Source: Streptomyces sp. Tu6071
GTDB lineage: Bacteria > Actinomycetota > Actinomycetes > Streptomycetales > Streptomycetaceae
DNA length: 64,000 nt
NCBI RefSeq assembly: GCF_000213055.1
Contig: NZ_CM001165.1
Location: 3,928,945-3,992,944 of the forward strand
Reading direction: 5' to 3'
Positions 43,560 through 51,917 of the stretch are shown here, in pieces (within the stretch, counting starts at the first letter, position 1; each line of letters begins with the position of its first letter). The notes beneath the pieces were generated by a model. It was given only the letters and a program-made list of their open reading frames with translations, did not search any database and had not been told where the DNA came from. A program made the translations under genes and the position numbers.

Positions 43560-44567
43560 TCACCAGTGGCCGTCGCGCCACCTGACCGTGACGCGGGCCG
43601 CCGGGTCCGGGGTGGTGTCGTCGGCGCGGAAGGCGAGGTCGGTGGTGCCGGGGTCGAGCTGGAAGAGCTGCTCGGGCGCGGAGTCGGGGGTCGCGGTGTA
43701 GAGGCGGGACGCGGTGCCGTTGAGGAGGACCGTGCCGGCCTGTGTGTCGACGGTGAGCACGTCGCCCGCGCCGAGCGCGATCCCGTACTGGAGCTGGCGG
43801 CCGTCCGAGAGCCGGGTGAGCGAGGGCCGTTGGACGGGGCCGTGGAACTCGACGAGCGGGCGCACGGCGGCGCTGCCGTCGTTGAGCGCGGTGAGGGAGC
43901 CCGCCGCGCCGCTGCTGCCCCAGTCCAGCGGCCAGCTCAGGTGCGGGCCGTTCGCGTCGTCCCAGGAGAGCCCGGCCTCCGCGCTCGGCAGCCCGGTGGT
44001 GGCCTCGTGGAGCGCGATGCCGTAGCGGCGCGGGTCGGTCGCGGTCCACTGGAGGCTGAGCTTGGCGACGCCCTGGGTGGCGTAGCCGCGGTCCTGCGGG
44101 ACGACCCGGCGGCTGACCCTGGCCCGTACCGCGAGCGTCTCGCCGAGCAGCCGTACGGCGAGCCAGCGTTCGCCGCCGTCGGGCCCGGTCGCGGCGCGCA
44201 GGGTCCGCGCATGGGCGAGCGGCGCGGTGCCCGCCGGGGGCGCGAGCCACAGCGTGGCGCCGACGAGGCGCGACTGGGCCCAGCGGTCGCCGGGCCAGGC
44301 GCCGTGCTGGTCGGGGCGGAGCACGTCGCCGAGGTCGAGTTCGGGCAGGTCGTCCCAGCCGGTGAGGCCGGAGCGGTCGACGGGGTAGGGGGTGCCCTCG
44401 CCCAGGAGCAGCCCGCCGAACTGGAGTTGTCCGTCGCGGGTGATGAGGGAGCCGGGGGCGAGGTCGGCGGTGGGGTCGGGGGCGCCTGCCGCCTGGTCGG
44501 CGGGGTTCGCCTCGGCCGGACCGGCCGGGTTCTCGACGAGCGGGAGGAGGGGTGTGGTCTCGGCCAT
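43560..44567 (-). CDS. distal tail protein (Dit-like)
   Basis: A 335-aa protein directly after the tape measures. Its sequence (ITRDGQLQFGGLLLGEGTPY, WDDLPELDLGDVLRPDQHG, LSLQWTATDPRRYG) matches the phage tail protein/Dit family, which forms a hexameric ring at the tail end. The first 40 residues are an acidic, disordered leader. The start at 44567 follows GAGGTGA. Confidence 0.82.
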   Translation of the reverse strand: MAETTPLLPLVENPAGPAEANPADQAAGAPDPTADLAPGSLITRDGQLQFGGLLLGEGTPYPVDRSGLTGWDDLPELDLGDVLRPDQHGAWPGDRWAQSRLVGATLWLAPPAGTAPLAHARTLRAATGPDGGERWLAVRLLGETLAVRARVSRRVVPQDRGYATQGVAKLSLQWTATDPRRYGIALHEATTGLPSAEAGLSWDDANGPHLSWPLDWGSSGAAGSLTALNDGSAAVRPLVEFHGPVQRPSLTRLSDGRQLQYGIALGAGDVLTVDTQAGTVLLNGTASRLYTATPDSAPEQLFQLDPGTTDLAFRADDTTPDPAARVTVRWRDGHW

Positions 44568-44664
44568 GGGGCCGTCACCTCGTTACGGGTCGGAGCGGTA
44601 CGGGGGCGGGGCCGCGTCGGGCGGGTGAGCGGTACGGGGCCGCTCGGGCCGCCCGCCGGGCGGG

Positions 44665-45936
44665 TCAGGCCGCTGCCGAGGCCCGCAGGAAGAGGAGGTC
44701 GTCGGCGACGGTGAGCGGGCTGCTGCCGGGGCGCTCGGCGTAGACGCGGACCCCGGGGCGGCCGGCGAAGAGGGCGGGCCCGGTGGTGGCGGGGGCGGGC
44801 GCGGGCAGCAGGCGGGCGAGGGCGGCGAGCGGGCGGACGGCGGCGGCGCCGGGGCTCGCGGCGGGCTGGACGATGCCGCCCTCGGCGAGCATGGGGATCT
44901 TCGAGAGGTGGACGCCGAACTTCTTGCCGAAGAAGCTGAAGCTCAGGTGGTTGAGGCCGTCGATGATCCAGTTCGCGAAGGCGATGAGGCCCTTGACGGG
45001 CCCGGTGATGACTCCGGCGACGGTCTGGATGCCGGTGGCGAGGAAGCCGCCCATGCCGCGCAGCGTCTTCGTCATCGCGTCGCGGACGCGCGTGAAGGCG
45101 CCGGGGAGCTTGGAGCGGAGCCAGTCGAGTACGGGTCGCACGGCGTCCTTGAGCGCGGCGAACGGGGCCCTGGCGAGCGCGGTCAGGGCGCGGCTCGCGG
45201 TCGACACGGTGCTCTGCGCGGTACGGAAGGCGGTGCCGAGCGGACCGCCGATCGCCTTGAGCACGGCGCTCGTCGTGTCCCGTATCCCCGCGAAGACGTT
45301 CCCGATCGTCTCGCCCCAGCCGCTGATGAGCGGCAGCATGAACGCGCTCACGGCCCGGAACGCTTCGAGGGCCGCGTCGAACACCTGCTGGACGATCCGT
45401 TGCCCGGTCTCGGAGTTGAGCGCGTACTCGATGATCAGCGCGCCGAGCGGGGCGACGACGCCGAGCAGGAAGCCGAGCGGGTTCGCCTTCATGACGGTGT
45501 TGATCGCGGTCATCGCGACCGAGCCGACGGTGAGGGCGGTCCCGAACAGCGTCATGAACTTGGTGACTTGGGGCGTCGCCGAGCCGAGCAGGCCGGTCGC
45601 CGAGCCGAAGAGCCCGGCCCCGGCCGCGAGGGCGCCGAGGGCAGCGAGGGGGGTGCGGACGCGGGTGGCGCCGGAGCGGATGCGGCCGGCGGCCGAACCG
45701 GCCGACGCGCCGGTCCCGCGCAGGGCCGCCGCCGTCCTCGTGGCGGGCGCGGAGACGGAACGCACCCCGCCCGTCGCCTCGTTGGCCCGCGTCCGTACGG
45801 CGTCGACCGAGGCGCCGGTACGGGTCAGCGCGGTCGTCAGGCGCCGGGCCGCGCCGCCCGCCGAGGAGGCGTTGCCGAGGAAGGAGCCGAGCGGTCCCGC
45901 GATGCCCGCGAGCGGGTCGGCGAGGCGGCTCGTCAT
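44665..45936 (-). CDS. second tape-measure-like tail protein
   Basis: A 423-aa protein rich in Ala, Gly, Thr and Ser. Its N-terminal half is helical, with membrane-like helices (TLFGTALTVGSVAMTAIN, FLLGVVAPLGALIIEYAL). A C-terminal signature KKFGVHLSKIPMLAEGGIVQ is shared with the upstream protein. The ATG overlaps the stop of the first tape measure (ATGA). At 423 aa it is short for a tape measure. It may be the downstream half of a split tape measure. Confidence 0.75.
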   Translation of the reverse strand: MTSRLADPLAGIAGPLGSFLGNASSAGGAARRLTTALTRTGASVDAVRTRANEATGGVRSVSAPATRTAAALRGTGASAGSAAGRIRSGATRVRTPLAALGALAAGAGLFGSATGLLGSATPQVTKFMTLFGTALTVGSVAMTAINTVMKANPLGFLLGVVAPLGALIIEYALNSETGQRIVQQVFDAALEAFRAVSAFMLPLISGWGETIGNVFAGIRDTTSAVLKAIGGPLGTAFRTAQSTVSTASRALTALARAPFAALKDAVRPVLDWLRSKLPGAFTRVRDAMTKTLRGMGGFLATGIQTVAGVITGPVKGLIAFANWIIDGLNHLSFSFFGKKFGVHLSKIPMLAEGGIVQPAASPGAAAVRPLAALARLLPAPAPATTGPALFAGRPGVRVYAERPGSSPLTVADDLLFLRASAAA

Positions 45937-47126
45937 CCGCGCGCCTTCGACAGGAAGAGCAGCGCGGAGGCGGTGTCCTGGAGGCTCCCGGTGTTCGCCT
46001 CGTAGTACTGCTCGATGTAGAAGCCGCCGTCGCTCGCCGCCGCGCCCGTGCCGAGGACCCCGGCGCGGGTCGAGTGCCCGAGCAGCCGGCTCAGCTTGGA
46101 GAGCGGCAGGACGGCCTCGGCCTCACCGGCCTCGGCGAGGATCGTGTGCACGCCGCCTGAGCGGGGCTGGACGATGCCGCCCTGGGCGAGGCGCGGGATC
46201 GTCGGCAGGTGGATGCCGAAGGACTTGCCGCCGACGACGGGCACCCAGCCCGGGACCGAGACGCGGATGCCGTTGAGGCGGCCGATCGCCGAGTTGATGA
46301 GCCCGATCACCGCGTTGACCGGCCCGCTCACCGCGCCCTTGATGGCGCCGAAGGCGTTGCTCGCGATCGACTTGAGGCCGCTCCAGGCGCTGGAGAGCTT
46401 GCTGCGCACGGCGGTGAAGGCGGCCGGGACGGTGTTGCGGATCCAGTTCACGACCGGCGAGATGACGGCCTTGACGCCGTTCCAGACGGACGTGACGACG
46501 CTCTTGATGGCCTTCATCGCCGTCGTGATGACGGTTTTCCAGATGTTGAAGTACGTCTTGACGACGGTGGCGACGGCTTTGACGACGGTGGAGACGGCGG
46601 TCTTGATGCCGTTCCACACCTTCTTCATGAGGTCACCGGCGGCCTTCATGATCGGGCCGACGGCCTTCATGACGGCGCTGATGACGGTGCGGATGGCGCT
46701 GAAGGCGGCCTTGAGCACCTTCTGCATGGTCTTCGACTGGGCCGCCATGTCGACGACCTTGGCGATGAGCGGGGCGAGCAGGGCCATGAGCACGCCGATG
46801 AGGTTGCCCTTCATCGACTTGTTGAGCCCCTTCATGCCCTTGTCCGCCTTGGCGGCCCCGGACTGGAACTTCCCGATCGCGGCCCCGCCCGTCTGCCCGG
46901 CCTTCCCGGCCTTGGTGACGGACTTCTCGGCCTTGTCGGCGGCGGACTTGAGGGAGCCCAGCTCCTTGGCGGACTGGGTGGCGGAGGTTTTGAGCGAACG
47001 CAGCCCGGTGCCGCCGTTCTGCGCGGAGCGGGAAAGCGCACCGGCCGACTGCTCGGCCTGCTGGACATTTCTCTTGAAGGTCTGGAGGCCGCTGGAGGCC
47101 TTGCTGAGAGCTTGGGCGAGTCCCAT
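45933..47126 (-). CDS. tape-measure-like tail protein
   Basis: A 397-aa protein. An N-terminal coiled region with regular Ser/Ala/Lys pattern (LKSAADKAEKSVTKAGKAG) leads to hydrophobic helices. A long Val/Thr/Lys repeat area (TAVSTVVKAVATVVKTYFN) follows, then the GIHLPTIPRLAQGGIVQPRS end typical of short actinophage tape measures. At about 1.5 angstrom per residue it would set a tail of roughly 60 nm. It lies downstream of the inserted rightward gene array. Confidence 0.82.
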   Translation of the reverse strand: MGLAQALSKASSGLQTFKRNVQQAEQSAGALSRSAQNGGTGLRSLKTSATQSAKELGSLKSAADKAEKSVTKAGKAGQTGGAAIGKFQSGAAKADKGMKGLNKSMKGNLIGVLMALLAPLIAKVVDMAAQSKTMQKVLKAAFSAIRTVISAVMKAVGPIMKAAGDLMKKVWNGIKTAVSTVVKAVATVVKTYFNIWKTVITTAMKAIKSVVTSVWNGVKAVISPVVNWIRNTVPAAFTAVRSKLSSAWSGLKSIASNAFGAIKGAVSGPVNAVIGLINSAIGRLNGIRVSVPGWVPVVGGKSFGIHLPTIPRLAQGGIVQPRSGGVHTILAEAGEAEAVLPLSKLSRLLGHSTRAGVLGTGAAASDGGFYIEQYYEANTGSLQDTASALLFLSKARG

Positions 47127-47141
47127 GAGTGGTCATTCCTG

Positions 47142-47939
47142 TCAGACGAGGGCATTGACGAGAAGCTCGACCTGTCGGCGAAGGGTGTCGATGTCCCGGT
47201 CCTGGCGGCGGCGCCCGGTCCCCGTGACACCCCTCGCGCTTGAGGCGGCGGTCTGCGTACGACGTGCCCGGTCGTTGAGGGCGTCGACGTCGCTGGGAAG
47301 CCGGGTGTGGTGGCCACCCGCAGGGAGTTCGCGCGCGAGGCGGTCCACCACCGGAACCAGACGGCCGATCCGGCCCGTGGACCCCAGGTCGGCGGTGTGT
47401 CCGCGGACTGTGTCGCGCAGGGTGACGACCTCGCCGGAGCCGGTGAATTTCGCGAGCAGGTCGTTGACATGCGTCTCGATCGTGCGGATGTTGTCGCGGG
47501 CGTGCTGCGTGTTCGCCCTCTCGGCCTGCGCGGCGGCCGATTCCTTCCAGATGAAGCCGTATTTGTTCCGGTAGAAGCCCTTACGTTCCAGGAACTTCAC
47601 CATGATCTCGCTGCCGGAGAAAAGCGCGGGGAGGATCGACGCGCTGATGAGCGTTCCCAGCGTGGCCGTGGCGATCGAACCCACACCGAAGGAAGTGAAA
47701 GTGCCCATCGCGGAGCCGGTCCAGCTGAAGTTGGAGGACGCCACCGGGTCGTACCCGACAAAGGGGGCTTCCTTCGGTTTCGTCTTCTCGTCGACGTAGG
47801 CCGTGGTGGCGAGCCCGTCCCCGCCACCGCTCGTCAGCGCCTCCTTGCGGATGTCGCTCTTCTTGGCGGTTTCCTTCAGGTCTTTCTCAAGGCCGCTGAC
47901 CTTCTGTTCCAGAGTGCGGATCTTTTGCTCGTCAGACAT
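47142..47939 (-). CDS. tail-module protein of unknown function (coiled coil plus hydrophobic segment)
   Basis: A 265-aa protein: an N-terminal coiled coil (EQKIRTLEQKVSGLEKDLKE), a glycine linker, a hydrophobic stretch of about 35 residues (GVGSIATATLGTLISASILP at about 85-105) and a helical, basic C-terminus. It lies 15 nt upstream of the tape measure in the same direction and starts 68 nt from the divergent gene at 48008. It could be a tail-tube accessory, a membrane-piercing component or a cargo protein. I do not recognise a family. Confidence 0.65.
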   Translation of the reverse strand: MSDEQKIRTLEQKVSGLEKDLKETAKKSDIRKEALTSGGGDGLATTAYVDEKTKPKEAPFVGYDPVASSNFSWTGSAMGTFTSFGVGSIATATLGTLISASILPALFSGSEIMVKFLERKGFYRNKYGFIWKESAAAQAERANTQHARDNIRTIETHVNDLLAKFTGSGEVVTLRDTVRGHTADLGSTGRIGRLVPVVDRLARELPAGGHHTRLPSDVDALNDRARRTQTAASSARGVTGTGRRRQDRDIDTLRRQVELLVNALV

Positions 47940-48007
47940 CTCCGTTACCTTTTCTCGAAGACAGGGCTCCGCAGGGTGGCGCTCTGCCGGGAAAGGCGCC
48001 GTTTATC

Positions 48008-48391
48008 GTGATTTTTCTTTTCTATTCGCCTGCTGTCGTGGCCGCGGTGATCGGGCTTTTGATGATGCTGCCGAGGTATTTCCTGAAGCGGCATGGCAAG
48101 CCGGTCGTGGGGGAGCGTGGGAGTGCGAGTGGCGGGACCGGCTCGCTCGATGTCGTCGTGCACTACGTGGACCCGCACGGTGCGGAGCGGCATATCACGG
48201 TGGATTTCTCGGATATCGACGGTGAGGGGCGTGGTGATCCGGTCGCGCTCGTCTTTGACCCGGGCAGGCCGGGGCGTGCCATGACGTTGAAGGAGTTCAC
48301 CGCGCCCTGGTGGCGCACGGTCGGTGGGTTTGTGGTGCTGCTCGGGACGGTCATGGCTGTCGCGGCGACCGTCCTGCTGATCTTCGCCTGA
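48008..48391 (+). CDS. DUF3592-type membrane protein (array copy A)
   Basis: A 127-aa protein with an N-terminal membrane helix (AVVAAVIGLLMMLPRYFL), a beta-rich domain (LDVVVHYVDPHGAERHITVD, then VALVFDPGRPGRAM) and a C-terminal helix (TVGGFVVLLGTVMAVAATVL). This is the two-helix layout of DUF3592. It starts at GTG 48008, divergent from the tail genes. Its last 134 bp are duplicated at 49738-49871. Function unknown; membrane immunity-like proteins share such layouts. Confidence 0.75.
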   Translation: MIFLFYSPAVVAAVIGLLMMLPRYFLKRHGKPVVGERGSASGGTGSLDVVVHYVDPHGAERHITVDFSDIDGEGRGDPVALVFDPGRPGRAMTLKEFTAPWWRTVGGFVVLLGTVMAVAATVLLIFA

Positions 48392-48720
48392 GTCGATGCG
48401 CGCAGGCCGGGCCGGCGGGCTTGCGGGGAGACTTCACAGCGGCTGACAGCTCGTCGGCGTTCGGCCTCGGCGGCGAGGCCGGGATGGTCGCGACGGGGGG
48501 CGTACGGACGGACAAGCGAAACCGCGGCGAACAGGGCGGGGGTTGACGACTCCGAGGACCCGAGGAACCGCGACGTCGCTGTTCACCACGCGAATGCCGG
48601 CAAATACGGCGCGCACATGGAATCGGCTCCGGGCATTCGCCCCACCGCCCCGTCTCGCTCGTAGGAGACATCGTGATGCTGGTGAGCTGGGATTCGCCCC
48701 GTGGTCGGCCAGGGGGCGGA
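48392..48720. other. spacer between array copies A and B
   Basis: About 330 bp with no gene I can support. Its last 70 bp are similar to 49205-49277 upstream of copy B', including the GGGGCGGAATGG start context, so it is part of the duplicated unit. Confidence 0.55.
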
Positions 48721-49173
48721 ATGGTCAGGGAGGGTAATCGGGTGCCGTACAGCGAGTTGGCGCTGGATCTTTCGGGGAGCGGGATCTGGTTCTTCACGGG
48801 GGGATTCGTGTGGATCGGTTTCGGGATTCTGCTGTCCTTCGGGGAAGTGCGGCGCGGGCGGCGCCGACGGGAGACCACCGGGAAGTGCGTGTCCTCGTCG
48901 TACCGGCCTTCGGACAGGTCGTACTCGTACCTGTTCAGGGACCCGACCGATTCCACGGTCGAGGCGCACATCAGGGTGAAGTCGGGCGGCGGCCGGGGGC
49001 ACTTCAAGGAGGGGCAGAGCGTCACCCTTTCCTACGACCCCAAGGACCACAGGGACACGAAGCTCGCTGAGGAGCGTTCACGCCTCGATCCGTGGAAGGG
49101 CGTCCTGTACGTCTCCCCCTTCGGGCTCATCCCCCTCGCTCAAGCGTGGATAGGTCTTTCGATCCTCCAGTAG
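48721..49173 (+). CDS. DUF3592-type membrane protein (array copy B)
   Basis: A 150-aa protein with an N-terminal helix (GIWFFTGGFVWIGFGILLSF), a basic segment (RRGRRRRETTGK), a beta domain ending in VTLSYDPKDHRD, and a C-terminal helix (GVLYVSPFGLIPLAQAWIGL). The ATG at 48721 was chosen because this start and its GGGCGGA leader are conserved in copy B'. The frame above it is not conserved there, since one G differs. Rightward, opposite to the tail operon. Function unknown. Confidence 0.72.
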   Translation: MVREGNRVPYSELALDLSGSGIWFFTGGFVWIGFGILLSFGEVRRGRRRRETTGKCVSSSYRPSDRSYSYLFRDPTDSTVEAHIRVKSGGGRGHFKEGQSVTLSYDPKDHRDTKLAEERSRLDPWKGVLYVSPFGLIPLAQAWIGLSILQ

Positions 49174-49277
49174 GGCGACGGTGGAGGGGGAGTTCCAGAG
49201 GACGCCGCATACATCGTTGTGGGAGCGATCGTGATGCCGGTGAGCTGGGGTTCGCCGCGCTGTCGGCCAGGGGCGGA

Positions 49278-49724
49278 ATGGCCGGGGAGGGGTATCGAGT
49301 GCTGTACAGCGAGTTGGCGCTGGATCTGTCGGGGGGGCAGGATCTGGGCCTTTACCGGTGGATTCGTGTGGATCGGTACAGGGATCTGCCTGTCCCTCGG
49401 GGAGGTGTGGCGTGGGTGGCGCAGGCGGGAGACCGTGGGCCGGTGCGTGATGGTGATGCACGATCGCTCGGCGAACTCGTACTCGTACATGTTCGAGGAC
49501 CCGCAGACCCCACGATCGTGTCGCATCTCAAGGGGGACGGTGTCCGGCGCCATTTCCGGGAAGGCGAGCGCGTCACGCTCTCCTACGACCCGAAAAACCA
49601 CAGGGACATGAAGCTGGCCGAGGACCGTAAGCGCGGCGACCCGTGGTGGGGCGTGCTGTACGTCTCTCCTTTCGGGCTCATTCCCCTCGCGTTGGCGTGG
49701 ATCGGACTCTCGATACTCCAGTAG
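49278..49724 (+). pseudogene. DUF3592 array copy B' with two compensating frameshifts
   Basis: A diverged copy of the gene at 48721. It begins in frame (GYRVLYSELALDLSG) and ends in frame (VTLSYDPKNHRDMKLAEDRK, GVLYVSPFGLIPLALAWIGL). Between about 49337 and 49505 the homologous sequence (FTGGFVWIGTGICLSLGEVW) sits in another frame. An extra base in the GGGGGGG run and a loss near 49505 explain this. The reading frame stays open to the end but lacks the N-terminal membrane helix. It is either a pseudogene or a gene with a changed centre. Confidence 0.68.
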
Positions 49725-49737
49725 GGCGGCGGAGATC

Positions 49738-49871
49738 ACCCGGGCAGGCCGGGGCGTGCCATGACGTTGAAGGAGTTCACCGCGCCCTGGTGGCGCACGG
49801 TCGGTGGCTTCGTGGTGCTGCTCGGGGCGGTCATGGCTGTCGCGGCGACCGTCCTGCTGATCTTCGCTTGA
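49738..49871 (+). pseudogene. duplicated 3' fragment of array copy A
   Basis: 134 bp matching 48258-48391 with about four differences. It encodes PGRPGRAMTLKEFTAPWW and the C-terminal helix, up to the stop. It lacks a start and the N-terminal part. The near identity shows a recent duplication or recombination inside the array. Confidence 0.8.
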
Positions 49872-49954
49872 GCCGGTGCGGGCCCCCCGGGCCTCGGGGC
49901 GCTCGCTCTTTTCAGACCCAGCGGATGACTTCCGCGCGGAATTGAAGGGCCGCA

Positions 49955-50344
49955 ATGCTTGCTGTCTGTGGATTCGTCTTTGTCTTCTCGGTTCTCGTTT
50001 TGGTTTATATAGGTGTTCCTTTTGTGCAGCAGAGGCCGTTGCGGGAACGGGGGAAGCACTCTCTCGCGTGGGAGGTGCGGCGTGTTCGGTCCTGGCGGAA
50101 GTTCCGTGTCGAGTGGGGCTTCGACCTGTGGGGAGGGGCCGGGACGGTCACGGTGTGGTCGACCAGCAAGTCATCGGAACCCTCGGATAACAGGCCGGTG
50201 GTCTACGACCCCGAGGACCCGCAACGGTGGTGCTTCAGTGCGCAGATGCCCCGCAACCCCGCACGTGTGAGGAACTGGCTCCGGGGCTTCTGGGTGGTGG
50301 CCGTGGTGACGCTCGTCGGGTCTGTCGTGCTGCTGGTGAGCTGA
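49955..50344 (+). CDS. DUF3592-like membrane protein (array copy C)
   Basis: A 129-aa protein with an N-terminal helix (VCGFVFVFSVLVLVYIGVPF), a basic beta domain (VRRVRSWRKFRVEWGF, then VVYDPEDPQRW) and a C-terminal helix (FWVVAVVTLVGSVVLLV). It has the same plan as copies A and B but with little sequence identity. AAGGGCC lies before the ATG. It ends 27 nt from the stop of the converging tail chaperone frame. Confidence 0.72.
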   Translation: MLAVCGFVFVFSVLVLVYIGVPFVQQRPLRERGKHSLAWEVRRVRSWRKFRVEWGFDLWGGAGTVTVWSTSKSSEPSDNRPVVYDPEDPQRWCFSAQMPRNPARVRNWLRGFWVVAVVTLVGSVVLLVS

Positions 50345-50371
50345 GCGCCGTGCGCGGCCCCGCTTCGCCCG

Positions 50372-50791
50372 TCAGCGGAAGAAACTGCTCAACTCGTGCG
50401 GAGCGGGCAGTGGTTCGGGGGACTCGGGGGCGGGAAAGGAGCGCGGTTCCGCCGCCGTGCCCGCCCGTACCGGCCTCGGGACCGGTTCCGGCATGTCCGG
50501 TTGTTCGGACTCGCCGTCGCTGTTGACGAGGGAGAACATCCAGTTCGCGGCGGCCAGGTGGTCGACCACCGCCGCGAGGAGGTAGTCGGTGACCGACCAC
50601 TCGGCCGCCTCGCCCTCCGTGGCCCGGACCGTCGCGCTGTCGCGCGGGAGGTGGCGGATCAGGAGGGCGAGGCGGCGCGAGGTGAGGCGGCCCCGGTGCC
50701 AGTCGAGGAGGTCGAGCCCGAAGTGGCGGAGCAGATCGGCTTCGAGAGCCTCGGCGTGTTCTTCGGCGAACGCGTCGAGGCTCAGTCTTCC
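50372..50791 (-). CDS. tail assembly chaperone T frame (expressed by -1 frameshift as GT)
   Basis: This 139-codon frame overlaps the end of the G gene and has no ATG or GTG near its start; the first GTG comes at 50569. It reads RLSLDAFAEEHAEALEADLL, then HFGLDLLDWHRGRLTSRR, an all-helical tail-chaperone-like sequence, and a Pro-rich C-terminus. Slippage by -1 in the run CTGGGGGAA (about 50788-50796) would join it to G and give a fusion of about 233 aa. Siphophage tails generally use such G/GT pairs. The slip site is not the textbook heptamer. Confidence 0.72.
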   Translation of the reverse strand, partial: GRLSLDAFAEEHAEALEADLLRHFGLDLLDWHRGRLTSRRLALLIRHLPRDSATVRATEGEAAEWSVTDYLLAAVVDHLAAANWMFSLVNSDGESEQPDMPEPVPRPVRAGTAAEPRSFPAPESPEPLPAPHELSSFFR

Positions 50792-51072
50792 CCCAGGCCG
50801 AGCCCGGTCTCCTTGCCGTAGGCGTCGAGGATCGCCGCGATGTCCTGCATCGTGAGGTCGAGCCGGGCGAAGCGCGCGAACTGCTCCTTGCCGAGGAGGA
50901 GTTCGAGCAGACCGTCCACGTCGTTGTCGTCGAGCGCGCGCAGCCCGCGGGCGGTCGCGCGGCTCAGCTCGGTCGGCAGCCGGAAGGTCTCGCCGTCGAG
51001 GGCGAAGGACCAGTCGTGGCCGAGGGCCTCCATGCGCTGGGCACGGGCGGCGTTGACGTCGAAGGGGGCCAT
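50782..51072 (-). CDS. tail assembly chaperone G
   Basis: A 96-aa protein (WSFALDGETFRLPTELSRAT, then LLLGKEQFARFARLDLTMQD) of the phage tail-assembly-protein type that coats the tape measure during tail assembly. It lies between the major tail protein and the tape measures, the canonical place, although the DUF3592 array now intervenes downstream. It ends GLGLGED just after the probable slippery run. CGGAGACC lies before the ATG. Confidence 0.8.
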   Translation of the reverse strand: MAPFDVNAARAQRMEALGHDWSFALDGETFRLPTELSRATARGLRALDDNDVDGLLELLLGKEQFARFARLDLTMQDIAAILDAYGKETGLGLGED

Positions 51073-51178
51073 GGGGTCTCCGTTCAGGGGGAGTGGGTGG
51101 TACGGGTACGGGGGTGCCGGGCCGCGCGCGGCGGCACCGGCACCCCCGGGGGTGCCCGGCCGGGGCCGGGCGGGCGGG

Positions 51179-51769
51179 TCAGGCCGTGGCGAAGGACGGG
51201 TCCTTCATGACGAAGGTCGCCAGCGGCTGGGTCTCGCCCGAGGAGAGCGCGGTGAAGGTGACGCCGAGCGTGGCGGCGGACTTGCGGACGAGCTTGATGT
51301 CGTCCGAGGCCGTCACCTGGCCGCGCGGGATGACGAAGCGGTACGTGACATCCGCGCCGTCATGGAACTCCAGGCCGAGGGCGCGCTCGTCGAACTGCGG
51401 GCCGTCCGGCACGTCGTAGGTGAAGACACCCGGGTTCTCCGTGACGGGGCTGACGATGTCGCCGCCCATGAAGAACGGCAGCGTGTCCTCATTGAACTGG
51501 AGCATGGCGAACTTGAGCGTCAGGTCGCGGTCCGAGTAGACGAACCGCGCCGGGCTCACCGCCTGCCAGGTCTCCACCGGGTCGAGCTTGTCCTTCTTGG
51601 AGAAGGTCACGCCGTCGGTGGAGGTGTACCCGAGGTCGCGCCACACCTTGCTGTCCCAGTCGGCCGCCGGGTCGGCGGAGAACTCGGTCGGCGCGGGGGT
51701 GCCGGCCGGGGCCACGAGGATGCGGCCCGTACCGGCGATGCGGATCTCGGAGGAGTTGTTACCGGCCAT
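51179..51769 (-). CDS. major tail tube protein
   Basis: A 196-aa protein typical of siphophage tail tubes. The N-terminus is SSEIRIAGTGRILVAPAGTP, the central part LGYTSTDGVTFSKKDKLDP, and the C-terminus (AATLGVTFTALSSGETQPL, then FVMKD) is beta-rich. It should form hexameric rings of the tail tube. AAGGAAG lies before the ATG at 51769. It is downstream of the tail terminator gene and upstream of the chaperones. Confidence 0.87.
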   Translation of the reverse strand: MAGNNSSEIRIAGTGRILVAPAGTPAPTEFSADPAADWDSKVWRDLGYTSTDGVTFSKKDKLDPVETWQAVSPARFVYSDRDLTLKFAMLQFNEDTLPFFMGGDIVSPVTENPGVFTYDVPDGPQFDERALGLEFHDGADVTYRFVIPRGQVTASDDIKLVRKSAATLGVTFTALSSGETQPLATFVMKDPSFATA

Positions 51770-51917
51770 GTGCTGGCTTCCTTTCGAGGGGTGGAGTGCC
51801 CCCGGCGAGGCGGGGGCGGCCGTGTCCCTGGGCGGGTACGGCGAGGGCCCCGCCGAGGGGTCGGCGGGGCCCGGTTCAGGGGGGCGGTACGGCGCGTGCG
51901 GCAGGCGCGGCCCTCAG

